From NCBI GenBank assembly GCA_019234295.1, contig JAFALK010000037.1:185929-249928 (forward strand): a stretch of 64,000 bases of DNA. Reading direction: 5' to 3'. Under the pieces are notes generated by a model. It saw only the letters and a program-made list of their open reading frames with translations. It was not told the origin of the DNA and did no database searches. The DNA is from Roseateles sp. (lineage in GTDB: Bacteria > Pseudomonadota > Gammaproteobacteria > Burkholderiales > Burkholderiaceae_C). How positions within the stretch are numbered: position 1 is the first letter of the stretch; each line of letters begins with the position of its first letter. Below, in pieces: positions 31,991 through 41,942 of this stretch. Position numbers and translations under genes: made by a program.

Positions 31991-34669
31991 ATGGGTAAGA
32001 GAACCATGAGCATGCCAGTCCGTACCACACTCGCAATGGCTGCCGCCCTGGCCTTCCTGAACGATGCCGCGTGGGCGCAGTCCGAGGACGCGCAGCAGCT
32101 CACTCGCGTCGAGGTCACAGGCTCGTCCATCAAGCGCTTGGACGGTGAAACGGCACTGCCGGTACAAGTCATCACCCATGCTGAGATCGAGCGCAGTGGC
32201 TCGACTACGGCGTCGGAACTGTTGGCCAAGGTGTCGGCCAGCGCAGCGGCCCTCACCGACGGTGCCAGTTTTACCGACGTTCCCGGCCAGCGCGGATTCA
32301 ACGGAGCCAATCTGCGTGGTGTGGGGGTCTCGTCGACCTTGGTCCTGCTCAATGGTCGTCGCCTGGCCAATTTCGCTTCTCCGGGCTCGAATGCAGGCGT
32401 GGACCTGAACTCGATTCCAGCCGCAGCCATCGCACGCGTGGAGGTGCTCAAGGACGGCGCGTCCGCCATCTACGGCGCCGACGCGATCGGCGGCGTGATC
32501 AACTTCATCACTCGCAACGACTACCAAGGCGGCGACCTGGCGCTGTACAGCTATGCCACGCAACACGGCGGCGCGGGCAAGAACTCGGCAACCCTATCCG
32601 TCGGCATCGGCAACCTGGCAACCGATCGCTACAACCTGATGGCAGTGCTGGACTACCAGGGCACCGATTCGCTACGCGCGACACAGCGCAATTGGGTGGG
32701 CTCCGCGTACGAGCCGGACATCAACCTTGACGTCAGCAGCTCCAATACATTCCCCGCGAACGTGCGCCGGACCACCCCCAGCGGCGGGCCGACGGGACCG
32801 CGCTTGAACCCCAGCACGCCCAACTGCAATCCGCCCAGCACCGTCTATGCACCTGGGAGCTTTGTCGGTGCATCTGCCTGCCTGTACGACTACATGCACG
32901 CCACGGAGATCTCGCCCGAGTCCAAGCGCACGTCGCTCATCACGCGCGGACAACTGTCGCTGAATGCCGAGAATACGCTGTATGCCGAGGCGCTCGTCAA
33001 CCAGACTGACACGACCTACCGCATCAGCCCCGCCACGCTCACGAACCTGAACTACCCGGTGAGCGGTCCCTACTACCCGACGACGCTGATCAGTACCAAC
33101 CAGACGCCACTGCGGGTGTCCATGCGCATGGAAGTCCTCGGACCTCGCACAAATGAGGTCGATGCCAACGCGCAGCGCCTGCTGATCGGCGCCAAGGGCA
33201 CCTGGGGCGAATGGGACTACGACACTGCGCTGAATCACAGCGTCAACACGGTCGACGACATCTACCTCAGCGGCTATGTGCGGGCGTCAGCGTTCAATGC
33301 GGCCTTCCTGAGCGGCGAGATCAATCCGTTTGGCCCCACTGGCGCCGATGGCTTGGCCCTGCTCAACGCAGCGCGTGTCAGCGACAAGGCCCGCCATTCA
33401 GTCGGGACGACGGACTCGGTCGACCTCAAGGCAACGCGGGATCTGTTCGCAATGGCCGGCGGCAACGCCGCGGTCGCGCTGGGGTTGGAGATTCGCAACG
33501 AGAAGCTGGATTTCACTCCCTCGGCTCTGCTTGCAGCAGGCGAGCTGCGCGGCGACGCGGCGACCACCGCATTCAGTGGCAGCCGGCGCGTCGACGCTGC
33601 CTACGCCGAGTTCAGCCTGCCGGTGTTCAAGAAGTTCGAAGCCCAGTTGGCCCTGCGAACCGACCACTACAGCGACTTCGGCAGCAGCACCAATCCCAAG
33701 CTGGGTCTGCGCTGGAACCCAGCGAAGGAAGTGGTGGTCCGCGGCTCCTACGGCACCGGATTCCGTGCGCCGTCCCTGTCGGATCTCTATTCGCCTTCTT
33801 ACTTGGACGTGACCAACGGCGTCTATAACGATCCCCTGGGTTGCATCAAGGTCGGGAGCATCGACAACACCCAAAACCCCGACTACTGCGGGATCCAGCC
33901 AAACAAGTTGTATGGGGGCAGCCCTGCCCTCAAGCCAGAGAAGTCCAAGCAGTTCTCGCTGGGAACCGTCTACGAGCCCAGCCCGGCCTTGACCACCTCG
34001 CTGGACTACTGGCGCATCGCCAAGACCGACGTGATCGTAGCGCCCGAAGACTCGTATTTCTCCGATCCGCTCCGCAATGCGGCCTACATCACGCGCGGCC
34101 CCGCCGATCCCGCGCTGGGCGGCATCCCCGGACCGATCACGCAGATCGACTCGCGCCTGCGCAATGACGGTTCCCTGGCGACCTCGGGCCTGGACCTGAG
34201 CGTGGCCTGGCGCGCGCCGCAGAACTCGATCGGCAAGTTCGCCGTGACCCTGAACGGCACGTACGTGCTGAGCTACAAGTCACAGGAAACAGGAGCTCCC
34301 GTCGTGAGCGGCGTGGGAATCTATGTGAATGACCAGGTCATCCAGCGCTGGCGCCACACGCTCACGTTCGATTTCGACCGTGGCCCATGGAGCGCGACGC
34401 TGCAGCAGACCTTCTACCAGGGCTACAAGGACCAGAACCCGATGCCGGACGGCTCGGACCACTGGGTCAAGGCCTACTCGCTGTGGGACTTCTCCTCGAG
34501 CTACGCGGTGACCAAGTCGCTACGCCTGCGCGCGGGCATCAAGAACTTGTTCGACACCAACCCGCCGCGCTCGAACCAAATCTTCAGCTTCCTCGCCGGC
34601 TACGACCCCAGCTACACGGATCCACGCGGCCGTGCCTTCTACCTGGCGGCTAACTACAAGTTCTTCTAA
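31991..34669 (+). CDS. TonB-dependent receptor
   Basis: An 892-residue outer-membrane receptor. The ATG at 31991 is chosen because AAGGA precedes it and it opens a signal peptide (cleavage near AAWAQ). The plug has LTRVEVTGSSIKRLDGETAL, GVSSTLVLLNGRRLANF and VEVLKDGASAIYGADAIGG. The C-terminus is FYLAANYKFF, a proper barrel-ending strand. Neighbours upstream (metallohydrolase) and downstream (propeller protein, peptide ABC importer) point to a peptide-like or acylated ligand. A strong hairpin follows the stop. Confidence 0.93.
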   Translation: MGKRTMSMPVRTTLAMAAALAFLNDAAWAQSEDAQQLTRVEVTGSSIKRLDGETALPVQVITHAEIERSGSTTASELLAKVSASAAALTDGASFTDVPGQRGFNGANLRGVGVSSTLVLLNGRRLANFASPGSNAGVDLNSIPAAAIARVEVLKDGASAIYGADAIGGVINFITRNDYQGGDLALYSYATQHGGAGKNSATLSVGIGNLATDRYNLMAVLDYQGTDSLRATQRNWVGSAYEPDINLDVSSSNTFPANVRRTTPSGGPTGPRLNPSTPNCNPPSTVYAPGSFVGASACLYDYMHATEISPESKRTSLITRGQLSLNAENTLYAEALVNQTDTTYRISPATLTNLNYPVSGPYYPTTLISTNQTPLRVSMRMEVLGPRTNEVDANAQRLLIGAKGTWGEWDYDTALNHSVNTVDDIYLSGYVRASAFNAAFLSGEINPFGPTGADGLALLNAARVSDKARHSVGTTDSVDLKATRDLFAMAGGNAAVALGLEIRNEKLDFTPSALLAAGELRGDAATTAFSGSRRVDAAYAEFSLPVFKKFEAQLALRTDHYSDFGSSTNPKLGLRWNPAKEVVVRGSYGTGFRAPSLSDLYSPSYLDVTNGVYNDPLGCIKVGSIDNTQNPDYCGIQPNKLYGGSPALKPEKSKQFSLGTVYEPSPALTTSLDYWRIAKTDVIVAPEDSYFSDPLRNAAYITRGPADPALGGIPGPITQIDSRLRNDGSLATSGLDLSVAWRAPQNSIGKFAVTLNGTYVLSYKSQETGAPVVSGVGIYVNDQVIQRWRHTLTFDFDRGPWSATLQQTFYQGYKDQNPMPDGSDHWVKAYSLWDFSSSYAVTKSLRLRAGIKNLFDTNPPRSNQIFSFLAGYDPSYTDPRGRAFYLAANYKFF

Positions 34670-34674
34670 TCCCG

Positions 34675-34710
34675 AAGAGCCCGGCGCTTGCCTGCAAGCG
34701 CCGGGCTCTT
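34675..34710 (+). terminator. Strong hairpin terminator after the TBDT gene
   Basis: Perfect 16-bp stem AAGAGCCCGGCGCTTG / CAAGCGCCGGGCTCTT with a four-base loop, five bases after the TBDT stop. The T tract is short, so it may act as an attenuator between the receptor and the downstream genes. Confidence 0.75.
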
Positions 34711-34743
34711 AGGATGCGATCGGAACTCTTCAAGAAACGATTC

Positions 34744-35817
34744 ATGAAGCGATTTCAAATGCATGCAATCCTGGGCGCCGTGATGGCCCTGTGCGTCGCC
34801 AGCGCAGGGGCGGCGGCGGCGCCGAGCCCTGAAACGTATCACCTCGAAGCGGCCATCCCCGTCCCCGGCAGCGCGACGGGCTGGGACTATCACGCGTTCG
34901 ATGCCACGAGCGGGCGCATGTTCATCGCGCATCGGGCTGATGGCCTGCAGGTGTACGACACCCGCGCGGGTGCGGTTGTGGCCACGATCGCCGATTCAAA
35001 GAACACCAACACGGCAGCGCTGGCCACGGAGTTCGACATCGGCATCGCTGGCACAACGGACGGCGACGTGGTCGTCTTCAAACCCACAACGCTGGAGACT
35101 CTCGCTCGCTACAAGAGCGCAACGGCCGGGTTCGACGGTGCCGCCTACGACCCGGTGAGCCGGCGTTTCGCGATGGTCGGTGAGGCCGATGAGCGCACGC
35201 ACCGCACGCCGGTGCTCTTCTTCGACGGCCGCACTGGCCAGCCCGCTGGCACCGTGATCGTGGACAGCGCCAAGGTCGACGCCCCGCGGGCCGACGGCCA
35301 AGGGCATCTTTTCCTGCCGCTGCGGGACCGAGCGCGGGTCGCGAAGGTCGACTCCGTGGCGCTCAAAGTGATCACGACGCTGCCGCTGGCTGGCTGCGCG
35401 CAACCCGCAGCGCTGGAGCTCGATCGCACGACACAGCGCGTCTTCGTGGGCTGCCGCGGTGACGCAAAGTCCGCGCCTGCGCTGGTGGTGCTGGATATGG
35501 CCTCGGGCCGCCAGCGCGCGCGCCTGCCGATAGGTCGGGGCGTTGACGAGGTCCTGTTCGACGAGCGGGCGCAGGCTGTCATGACGGCCAACGGCGAAGA
35601 AGGGAGCCTGACCGTCATCCGGCGCCTGCCGCAGGACCATTACCGTGTCACGGCCACAATCGGCACGCGGCCACGCGCCCGGACCGGGGTGCTGGATCCG
35701 GCAACGGGGAAGATCTATCTCGTGACGGCTCAATATATCGACACCTACCCGGAAGGGGAGGACGCCAAGACAGCCTATTTGCCGGATACCTTCACGGTCC
35801 TGACTTACGCTCCCTGA
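34744..35817 (+). CDS. Exported YVTN/NHL-type beta-propeller protein
   Basis: A 357-residue protein; the Met at 34744 gives a signal peptide (VMALCVASAGAAAAP). An in-frame Met at 34714 would add ten residues. The sequence has repeated propeller blades, for example DATSGRMFIAHRADGLQVYD, YDPVSRRFAMVGEAD, LDRTTQRVFVGCRGD and LDPATGKIYLVTAQYI, giving about seven blades. Such proteins bind ligands or partners in the periplasm and are rarely enzymes. It sits between the TBDT and the peptide-binding protein. Its role is not evident. Confidence 0.8.
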   Translation: MKRFQMHAILGAVMALCVASAGAAAAPSPETYHLEAAIPVPGSATGWDYHAFDATSGRMFIAHRADGLQVYDTRAGAVVATIADSKNTNTAALATEFDIGIAGTTDGDVVVFKPTTLETLARYKSATAGFDGAAYDPVSRRFAMVGEADERTHRTPVLFFDGRTGQPAGTVIVDSAKVDAPRADGQGHLFLPLRDRARVAKVDSVALKVITTLPLAGCAQPAALELDRTTQRVFVGCRGDAKSAPALVVLDMASGRQRARLPIGRGVDEVLFDERAQAVMTANGEEGSLTVIRRLPQDHYRVTATIGTRPRARTGVLDPATGKIYLVTAQYIDTYPEGEDAKTAYLPDTFTVLTYAP

Positions 35818-35830
35818 ACTCGCCCCGCAC

Positions 35831-37402
35831 ATGATCAAACCCGCGTCGACATGGCGGCACGCATTGGCCGCCGGCTGCGCCACGCTCCTGCAGTGGGTGG
35901 CTCCCGCCGCGCAAGCCGACGAGAGCCTCTTGCGCGTGCGGCTGAGCTCGGACATTCGCTCGACGGATCCTGGAACCAACCGGGACGACAACACCGATGC
36001 GGTGGTCTTGCACATGGTCGAGGGCCTGGTGGCGCTGCGTGAGGACACGAGCGTGGGTCCCATGCTGGCATCTCGGATCGATGTCTCACCCGACGGCCTG
36101 CGCTACACCTTCACGCTGCGCGAGGGCGTGCACTTCCACAATGGCGCCCCGCTGACCGCGGCCGATGTGGTCTGGGCCTGGAAGCGCTATCTCGATCCCG
36201 CCACGGGCTGGCGCTGCCTGAACGACTTTGACGGACGCGGCTTGACCAAGGTCCTCACGGTCGAGGCGCCAGACCCACGCACGGTGGTCTTCAGGCTGGA
36301 GCGTCCCGCCAGCCTGCTGCTGGCCACGATGGCTCGGACGGACTGCGGCGGCACGGGCATCGTGCACCGCAGCTCTGTCGGCCCCGACGGCAAGTGGATC
36401 GCGCCCGTGGGCACCGGCCCCTTCAAGTTCGTGAGCTGGAAGCGCGGCCAGTCGATCGAGCTGCAGCGCTTCGAGGGCTATGCGTCCTTGCCCGGCCCGC
36501 GGGACGGCTACACGGGCGGCAAGAAGGCCGAGGTCGAGCGGCTGCGCTTCCTGGTGATTCCGGACGAGGTGACCGGCAAGACGGCCCTCTACAGCGGGGC
36601 GATCGATGTGTTCAACGAAGCGCGAAGCGGCGACATCCTAGAGATCCGCAAGAACCCCGCCACCACCATCGCCACCGCGCCAGCCATGGACATGTTCGCG
36701 CTGCTGATTCAGACGCGCGACCCGCTGCTGAAGGACGTGCGGATCCGCCGCGCCCTCGCGCTCTCGCTCGACACGGGCGACATCGCCTGGGCCGTGACCG
36801 AGGGCAACAGCGTCGTCAACAATTCAGTCCTACCGCGCAGCAGTCCCTACTATGGCGCGACGCAGGCGACGGGCTGGCAGCGCAACATCGCGTTGGCCCG
36901 CAAGCTGTTGGCCGAGGCGGGCTACAAGGGCCAGCCCATCAAGCTGATCGCCAACAAGCGTCATTCCGAATGCTTCGATTCGGCGGTCCTGATCCAGGCG
37001 ATGGCGGCCGAGGCAGGCATCATGATCGAACTCGAGGTCCTGGACTGGGCCACGCAGCTGGATCGCTATGCCAAGGGACGCTATCAGGCCATGGCCTTCA
37101 ACTACTCGGCGCGGCTCGATCCTTCCTTTAGCTACGAAATGGTTTCCGGCCCGAAGGACAGCCAACCTCGCAAGGTCTGGGACGACGCAACGGTGCAAGC
37201 GCTGCTGGAGCAGTCCGAGAACACCACCGATCGCGCGCGGCGCCAGCTCCTGTTCGACCAGCTGCATCGGAAAATGCTCGAAGACGTGCCCCTGATCGTC
37301 CTCTTCAACAGCGCCGACACCGTGGGCCTGCGCCGCAACGTCATCGGCTTCAAGCCATGGGCTCCGGCCAAGCCACGCCTGTGGAACGTCCGGATCCGGT
37401 AG
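35831..37402 (+). CDS. Periplasmic peptide-binding protein of an ABC importer (DppA/OppA family)
   Basis: A 523-residue SBP_bac_5 protein with signal peptide (residues 1-30, APAAQA). Family features include SSDIRSTDPGTNRDDNT, YTFTLREGVHFHNGAPLTAADVVWAWKRYLDP (seen in parts) and, near the C-terminus, LFDQLHRKMLEDVPLIVLFN. It delivers peptides or similar ligands to the permease pair encoded next, 40 bp downstream. It starts 13 bp after the propeller gene. Confidence 0.93.
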   Translation: MIKPASTWRHALAAGCATLLQWVAPAAQADESLLRVRLSSDIRSTDPGTNRDDNTDAVVLHMVEGLVALREDTSVGPMLASRIDVSPDGLRYTFTLREGVHFHNGAPLTAADVVWAWKRYLDPATGWRCLNDFDGRGLTKVLTVEAPDPRTVVFRLERPASLLLATMARTDCGGTGIVHRSSVGPDGKWIAPVGTGPFKFVSWKRGQSIELQRFEGYASLPGPRDGYTGGKKAEVERLRFLVIPDEVTGKTALYSGAIDVFNEARSGDILEIRKNPATTIATAPAMDMFALLIQTRDPLLKDVRIRRALALSLDTGDIAWAVTEGNSVVNNSVLPRSSPYYGATQATGWQRNIALARKLLAEAGYKGQPIKLIANKRHSECFDSAVLIQAMAAEAGIMIELEVLDWATQLDRYAKGRYQAMAFNYSARLDPSFSYEMVSGPKDSQPRKVWDDATVQALLEQSENTTDRARRQLLFDQLHRKMLEDVPLIVLFNSADTVGLRRNVIGFKPWAPAKPRLWNVRIR

Positions 37403-37442
37403 TCCGCCTCCTCGTTCGATCCAAAACCGCTCGCCGACCGCC

Positions 37443-38387
37443 ATGCTCCTCTACATCGCGCGCCGCATTGCGCTGGCCATTCCCACGCTGCTGCTGGTGG
37501 CAATTGCAGTCTTCACGCTGATTCACCTGATCCCCGGCGATCCCGCCCAGCTGATGCTGGGAGACGCAGCGGACGAGGCCTCGGTCGAACAGCTGCGCCG
37601 GCAACTCGGGCTGGACCAGCCGCTTCCCGTGCAGTTCTTGCATTGGCTCGGGCAAGTGCTGCGCGGCGATCTCGGCCAGTCGATCAGCCTGGGAACGCCG
37701 GTGCTGCCACTGGTGCTGGAGCGATTCGAGACCAGCGCAACCATCGTGCTGATCGCTGTCGGACTGGCAGCCCTGATCGCCGTGCCGATGGGACTGCTGG
37801 CGGCATGGAAGCAGAACCAGAAACTGGACGTCGCCATCGTAGCCGGTGCGGCGCTGCTGATGTCGATTCCAAGCTTCTGGCTGGGCCTGCTGCTGCTGCT
37901 CTTGTTCGGTCTGAAGTTGGGCTGGCTGCCGGTGGTGGGCTATGTGGCTTTCTCCGAGAATTTCTCGGCCGCGTTGCTCTACATCCTGCTGCCTGTCACC
38001 ACGCTGGTGCTCATCGAGAGCGGTGTGCTGACGCGCATGATGCGGGCCAGCGCCATTGAGGTGCTCCGCCTGGAGTATGTGACGCATGCCCGCGCAAAGG
38101 GCCTGCCCGAATGGCGCGTGCTGCTGCGTCACGTCCTGCCCAATGCCTTCGCGCCGACGCTCACCTTGATCGGCCTCGTGCTGGGCCACTTGCTCGGCGG
38201 CATCGCCGTGCTGGAGACGGTCTTCACGCTGCCCGGCCTCGGCCGCCTGCTCGTCGATGCCATCTACGCGCGCGACTACCCGGTTGTACAGGGCGTAATG
38301 CTGTTCACCGCTGGTGTCTACGTGCTGACCAATCTCGTCATCGACCTGTGCTATCCCCTGTTCGACCCTCGCGTGGCCGCCCAATGA
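37443..38387 (+). CDS. Peptide ABC transporter permease (DppB-type)
   Basis: A 314-residue inner-membrane permease with six predicted helices. Typical features are IHLIPGDPAQLMLG near the N-terminus and the EAA loop EYVTHARAKGLPEWRVLLRHVLPNA (seen in parts) that contacts the ATPase. Its stop overlaps the next permease start (ATGA), so they are translationally coupled. Confidence 0.94.
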   Translation: MLLYIARRIALAIPTLLLVAIAVFTLIHLIPGDPAQLMLGDAADEASVEQLRRQLGLDQPLPVQFLHWLGQVLRGDLGQSISLGTPVLPLVLERFETSATIVLIAVGLAALIAVPMGLLAAWKQNQKLDVAIVAGAALLMSIPSFWLGLLLLLLFGLKLGWLPVVGYVAFSENFSAALLYILLPVTTLVLIESGVLTRMMRASAIEVLRLEYVTHARAKGLPEWRVLLRHVLPNAFAPTLTLIGLVLGHLLGGIAVLETVFTLPGLGRLLVDAIYARDYPVVQGVMLFTAGVYVLTNLVIDLCYPLFDPRVAAQ

Positions 38388-39208
38388 AAAGAAGTCTCTT
38401 CAGATCTCCCAATGGCCTGATCGGCGGTGCCCTGATCGGCACGCTGGTGACGGCGGCGCTGATCGCGGCGGTCTGGACGCCGTACAACCCGCTGGCCGTG
38501 GACTTGCACATGCGGCTGCAGGCACCCTCTTTCACGCACTGGATAGGCACCGACGAGTTCGGCCGCGATGTGCTCAGCCGCGTCATGGCAGGTGCGCTCT
38601 CCAGCGGTTGCGTCGCGTTGCTGGCCGTGGGTTTCGCGCTGGTCAGCGGCGTGCTGGTGGGTGTGCTCGCTGGCTTCCTGCGCGGCTGGACGGACCGCAT
38701 CTTGATGGCTGGGAACGACACCCTGCTGGCCTTCCCTGGCATCCTGCTCGCTCTGGGGGTGATGATGGTGATGGGGGCGAACCAGTGGGGCATCATCATC
38801 GCGCTGGGCCTGGCCTATGCGCCGACAGTTGTGCGCGTGGTGCGCGGCACCGTGCTGTCCTTGCGCGAAAAGGAGTACGTCGAGGCCTCGCGCATGATCG
38901 GCAACCCGGAGTGGCTGACGATGTGGCGCCACGTCCTGCCCAACTGCGTGGCGCCGGTGGCGGTATTGACCACCAGCATGTTCGGCTGGGTGCTGCTGTC
39001 GGAGAGTGCGCTGAGCTTCCTGGGACTGGGCGTTCCACCACCCGCGCCAACCTGGGGCAACATGCTCTCCGCGGCGCGCCAGTACATGAATAGCGCTGTC
39101 TGGTTGGGCCTTGCACCCGGCCTGTGCATCGCACTGACGTTGCTGGGCATCAATCTGCTCGGCGATGCGGTGCGCGACCACCTCGACCCGCGAATGGTGC
39201 AGGCATGA
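38384..39208 (+). CDS. Peptide ABC transporter permease (DppC-type)
   Basis: A 274-residue permease; start at 38384 (MKRSLFRSPNG) by overlap with the DppB-type gene. It shows the family motif HWIGTDEFGRDVLSRVMAG and the EAA loop EYVEASRMIGNPEWLTMWRH. Stop overlaps the ATPase start (ATGA). Confidence 0.94.
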   Translation: MKRSLFRSPNGLIGGALIGTLVTAALIAAVWTPYNPLAVDLHMRLQAPSFTHWIGTDEFGRDVLSRVMAGALSSGCVALLAVGFALVSGVLVGVLAGFLRGWTDRILMAGNDTLLAFPGILLALGVMMVMGANQWGIIIALGLAYAPTVVRVVRGTVLSLREKEYVEASRMIGNPEWLTMWRHVLPNCVAPVAVLTTSMFGWVLLSESALSFLGLGVPPPAPTWGNMLSAARQYMNSAVWLGLAPGLCIALTLLGINLLGDAVRDHLDPRMVQA

Positions 39209-40794
39209 GCAAGGCACCGCTTCTACAGGTGCAGGGCCTGACCCTGCTGGCCACCGGCAGCCGCAGGGTGCTGGTGGATGCGCTGGATTTCGAGATGGGC
39301 TCGGGGGAGATCCTCGCGATCGTCGGTGAGTCCGGCAGCGGCAAGACAATGGCGGCCCGCGCCGTCCTGGGGCTGATGCCGCCCGGTGTCGCCTGTGGCA
39401 GTGGGCGCATCCTGATGGAAGGCGAGGATCTCCTGCAGGCCCGGCCTGAGCGGATGCGAGCCCTTCGCGGCGAGCGCATCGGCATGGTGTTTCAGGAGCC
39501 CATGGTGTCGCTCAACCCCGCCATGCGGATCGGCGACCAGCTGAGCGAAGGCCTGCGCCTGCACACGAGCCTCACCGACGCCCAAATCCGCCAGCGCTGC
39601 TTGGCGATGCTGGCACGCGTGCGCATACGCGATCCCGAGCGTTGCATGGCCGCGTACCCCCACGAGTTCTCAGGCGGTATGCGCCAACGCATCATGCTGG
39701 CCAGCGTGATGTTGCTCAAACCTCGGCTCCTGATTGCAGACGAGCCCACGACGGCGCTGGACACGCTCTCGCAGGGCGAGGTGCTGGACCTGATGACTGA
39801 GCTGGCGCGCGAGCAGGGCACTGCGGTCCTACTGATCACGCACAACCTGGCGCTGGTGTCGCGCTATGCGCAGCGTGTCGTGGTGATGCAGCGCGGTGTG
39901 CTAATGGAAGCGGGCGCGGTGCGCGATGTCTTCGAGCGCCCTAGGCACGACTACACGCGGCAGCTCTTGGGTGCGGTCCCACAACGCAGTCGAGCGGGCA
40001 TTCATGCCGGGCTCGGAGCGCCGCTGATCGAGGCGCGTAATCTCAGCGTCGCATACCCCGGCGCCGGCAAGGGCTGGTGGAAGCGAGCGCAGCCGCGCCA
40101 GGTGCTCGACTCTGTGAACCTGGCCGTTCATGCGGGTGAAACCGTGGCCGTGGTGGGCGGCAGCGGCTCCGGCAAGACTACGCTTGGGCGCGCCATGCTC
40201 CGGCTGGCGCCGCATGCGGGCGGTGAGCTTCATTTCCAGGGCGAGGTGGTGGGGCGCAAGAACCTTCAATCGCTGCGCATGGCATGCCAGCTCGTATTCC
40301 AAGACCCGTACTCTTCCTTGAATCCACGCCAGCGCATTGGCGACATTGCCCTGGAGCCCCTGCTACGTGTGCCCGGCTTGTCGGCTGCGGAACGCTCGTA
40401 TCGGGTCGACGAGGTGCTCGCAGAGGTGGGGCTTGAGGGCTTTGCCCATCGCCTGCCGCACGAATTGTCGGGCGGCCAGCGCCAGCGCGTGGCGATAGCG
40501 CGCGCCATTGTGCGGCGGCCCGCATTCGTGGTGGCGGACGAGCCCGTGTCGGCCCTGGACATGACCATCCAGGCCCAGGTGCTGGCGCTGTTCCAGAGCC
40601 TGCAAAAGCAGCATGGATTCGCCTGTCTGTTCATCTCGCACGACTTGCCGGCGGTGGCGCAAGTCGCCGACCGGATCGTCGTGATGGAGGCTGGGCGCAT
40701 CGTCGAGCAGGGCCCCCGGGACGAGGTCCTGGATCGGCCGCAGCACGCCTACACGCGGGCACTTCTAGCCGCGGCGCCTTTGCCGCTCGAATGA
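39205..40794 (+). CDS. Fused double ATPase of the peptide ABC importer (DppD-DppF/YejF type)
   Basis: A 529-residue protein with two nucleotide-binding domains in tandem. Domain 1 has Walker A GESGSGKT, signature EFSGGMRQR and Walker B LLIADEPT. Domain 2 has GGSGSGKT, ELSGGQRQR and FVVADEPVSALD. The start at 39205 is set by the ATGA overlap with the permease. It powers the permease pair; no separate DppF gene is needed. Length matches YejF-type fused ATPases. It ends 10 bp before the convergent LysR gene. Confidence 0.95.
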   Translation: MSKAPLLQVQGLTLLATGSRRVLVDALDFEMGSGEILAIVGESGSGKTMAARAVLGLMPPGVACGSGRILMEGEDLLQARPERMRALRGERIGMVFQEPMVSLNPAMRIGDQLSEGLRLHTSLTDAQIRQRCLAMLARVRIRDPERCMAAYPHEFSGGMRQRIMLASVMLLKPRLLIADEPTTALDTLSQGEVLDLMTELAREQGTAVLLITHNLALVSRYAQRVVVMQRGVLMEAGAVRDVFERPRHDYTRQLLGAVPQRSRAGIHAGLGAPLIEARNLSVAYPGAGKGWWKRAQPRQVLDSVNLAVHAGETVAVVGGSGSGKTTLGRAMLRLAPHAGGELHFQGEVVGRKNLQSLRMACQLVFQDPYSSLNPRQRIGDIALEPLLRVPGLSAAERSYRVDEVLAEVGLEGFAHRLPHELSGGQRQRVAIARAIVRRPAFVVADEPVSALDMTIQAQVLALFQSLQKQHGFACLFISHDLPAVAQVADRIVVMEAGRIVEQGPRDEVLDRPQHAYTRALLAAAPLPLE

Positions 40795-40804
40795 AAGGCG
40801 CCGG

Positions 40805-41731
40805 CTACTTGCGGATCCGTTTTGCCGTGGAACGCGCATGCGAGATCAGCATGGTGCAGATTTGCTGTGCCGCCGGCGTGAGCGGGACGGCCGAGCGACG
40901 AACCAGGCAGATGTTGGAGGCCTGGATCGGTTCCCGGATGGGAATGTGAGTCAGCGAATCGGCGAAGAAAGGATGTTCGGTCACCAGTTGCGGTTCGAGC
41001 GACAGGTAGTCCGTCTGGGCAACGAGATGCAGAGTGTCGAACAAGGCTTCGGTCGTGGCGACGATCTTCGGGTGCGGGAGGTCGTTCGCCGCGAAGAGAT
41101 GGATCAACCGGCTGGCCGGCACCACGGACAAGTCGGGCTGGCGCGTGCTGATCCAGTGGCAATCGACGAGATCGGCGATCGACTTTTTGTTTCGAAGTGG
41201 GTGGTCTTTCCGGCAGACAATGGCCGGCCGCGATGGGTACAGCGCAGAGACTTCCAGGTCCGTGACGTCGGAGCTCTCGGAGATCAAGGCGATCGCAAAG
41301 TCGAGGCTGCCCTTGCGCACCCAGGAGATCATCTTTCGCGAGGTCCCGCTCATCAGATGCGTTTCCACCAATGGGTAACGACAGTGGAAGTCGTTGAGCA
41401 CGGCGGGCAGCGTGCGAATGAGCGGCTCGGTCGCCACGCCGAAGGAAATCACGCCCGACATGTCCCCCTGCAGCTGGCGCGCCTCGTGTTCGGCCCGCGT
41501 GCATTCACCAAGAATAGTGGCCGTCCGGATGAGCAATCTTTCGCCAACGGGCGTCAGCGTCACGCCGCGATTCGTGCGCTGGAACAACTTGCCGCCGACG
41601 ACGAATTCGAGCTTCTGAAGCTGCTGGGTCACACCGCTCTGCGCCATATCGAGCACCCGTGCAGCGCTGCGCACGCTGCCTTGCGAGGCCACGGCGGAAA
41701 ACACGCGGAGCTGGGTCAGGGTGATGTTCAT
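40805..41731 (-). CDS. LysR-family transcriptional regulator
   Basis: A 308-residue regulator. The winged HTH is at residues 1-60 (TQLRVFSAVASQGSVRSAARVLDMAQSGVTQQLQKLE, seen in parts), followed by a periplasmic-binding-type effector domain (about 90-300, beginning GVISFGVATEPLI). It is convergent with the ABC importer operon, not divergent from it, so its target is uncertain; the peptide locus or the outer-membrane protein gene at 41943 (divergent, 211 bp away) are possible. Confidence 0.93.
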   Translation of the reverse strand: MNITLTQLRVFSAVASQGSVRSAARVLDMAQSGVTQQLQKLEFVVGGKLFQRTNRGVTLTPVGERLLIRTATILGECTRAEHEARQLQGDMSGVISFGVATEPLIRTLPAVLNDFHCRYPLVETHLMSGTSRKMISWVRKGSLDFAIALISESSDVTDLEVSALYPSRPAIVCRKDHPLRNKKSIADLVDCHWISTRQPDLSVVPASRLIHLFAANDLPHPKIVATTEALFDTLHLVAQTDYLSLEPQLVTEHPFFADSLTHIPIREPIQASNICLVRRSAVPLTPAAQQICTMLISHARSTAKRIRK

Positions 41732-41942
41732 CGTCGCGTTCGAACCGGCGATCGGAAATCTCGATATCAGAGGGCCAAAATGCGGCCTCTGCCGTCACTT
41801 GAATGTATCAAAGGCCTTGTCCATCGACTCTCCACGCAATCCCGGTGCGTTCATGAAATCGAATCCCACGGCGTCCCAGCGGCAGCGTAAGTCCGCGACC
41901 TGAAGCATTCGCCTGTCCATCCCAATCAGCCAAGGAATCATC

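Noticed and set aside
37350..38384. Minus-strand 344-codon frame opposite the DppB-type permease
   Set aside because: Gln/His-rich composition expected from the complement of a Leu-rich membrane protein gene; a shadow.
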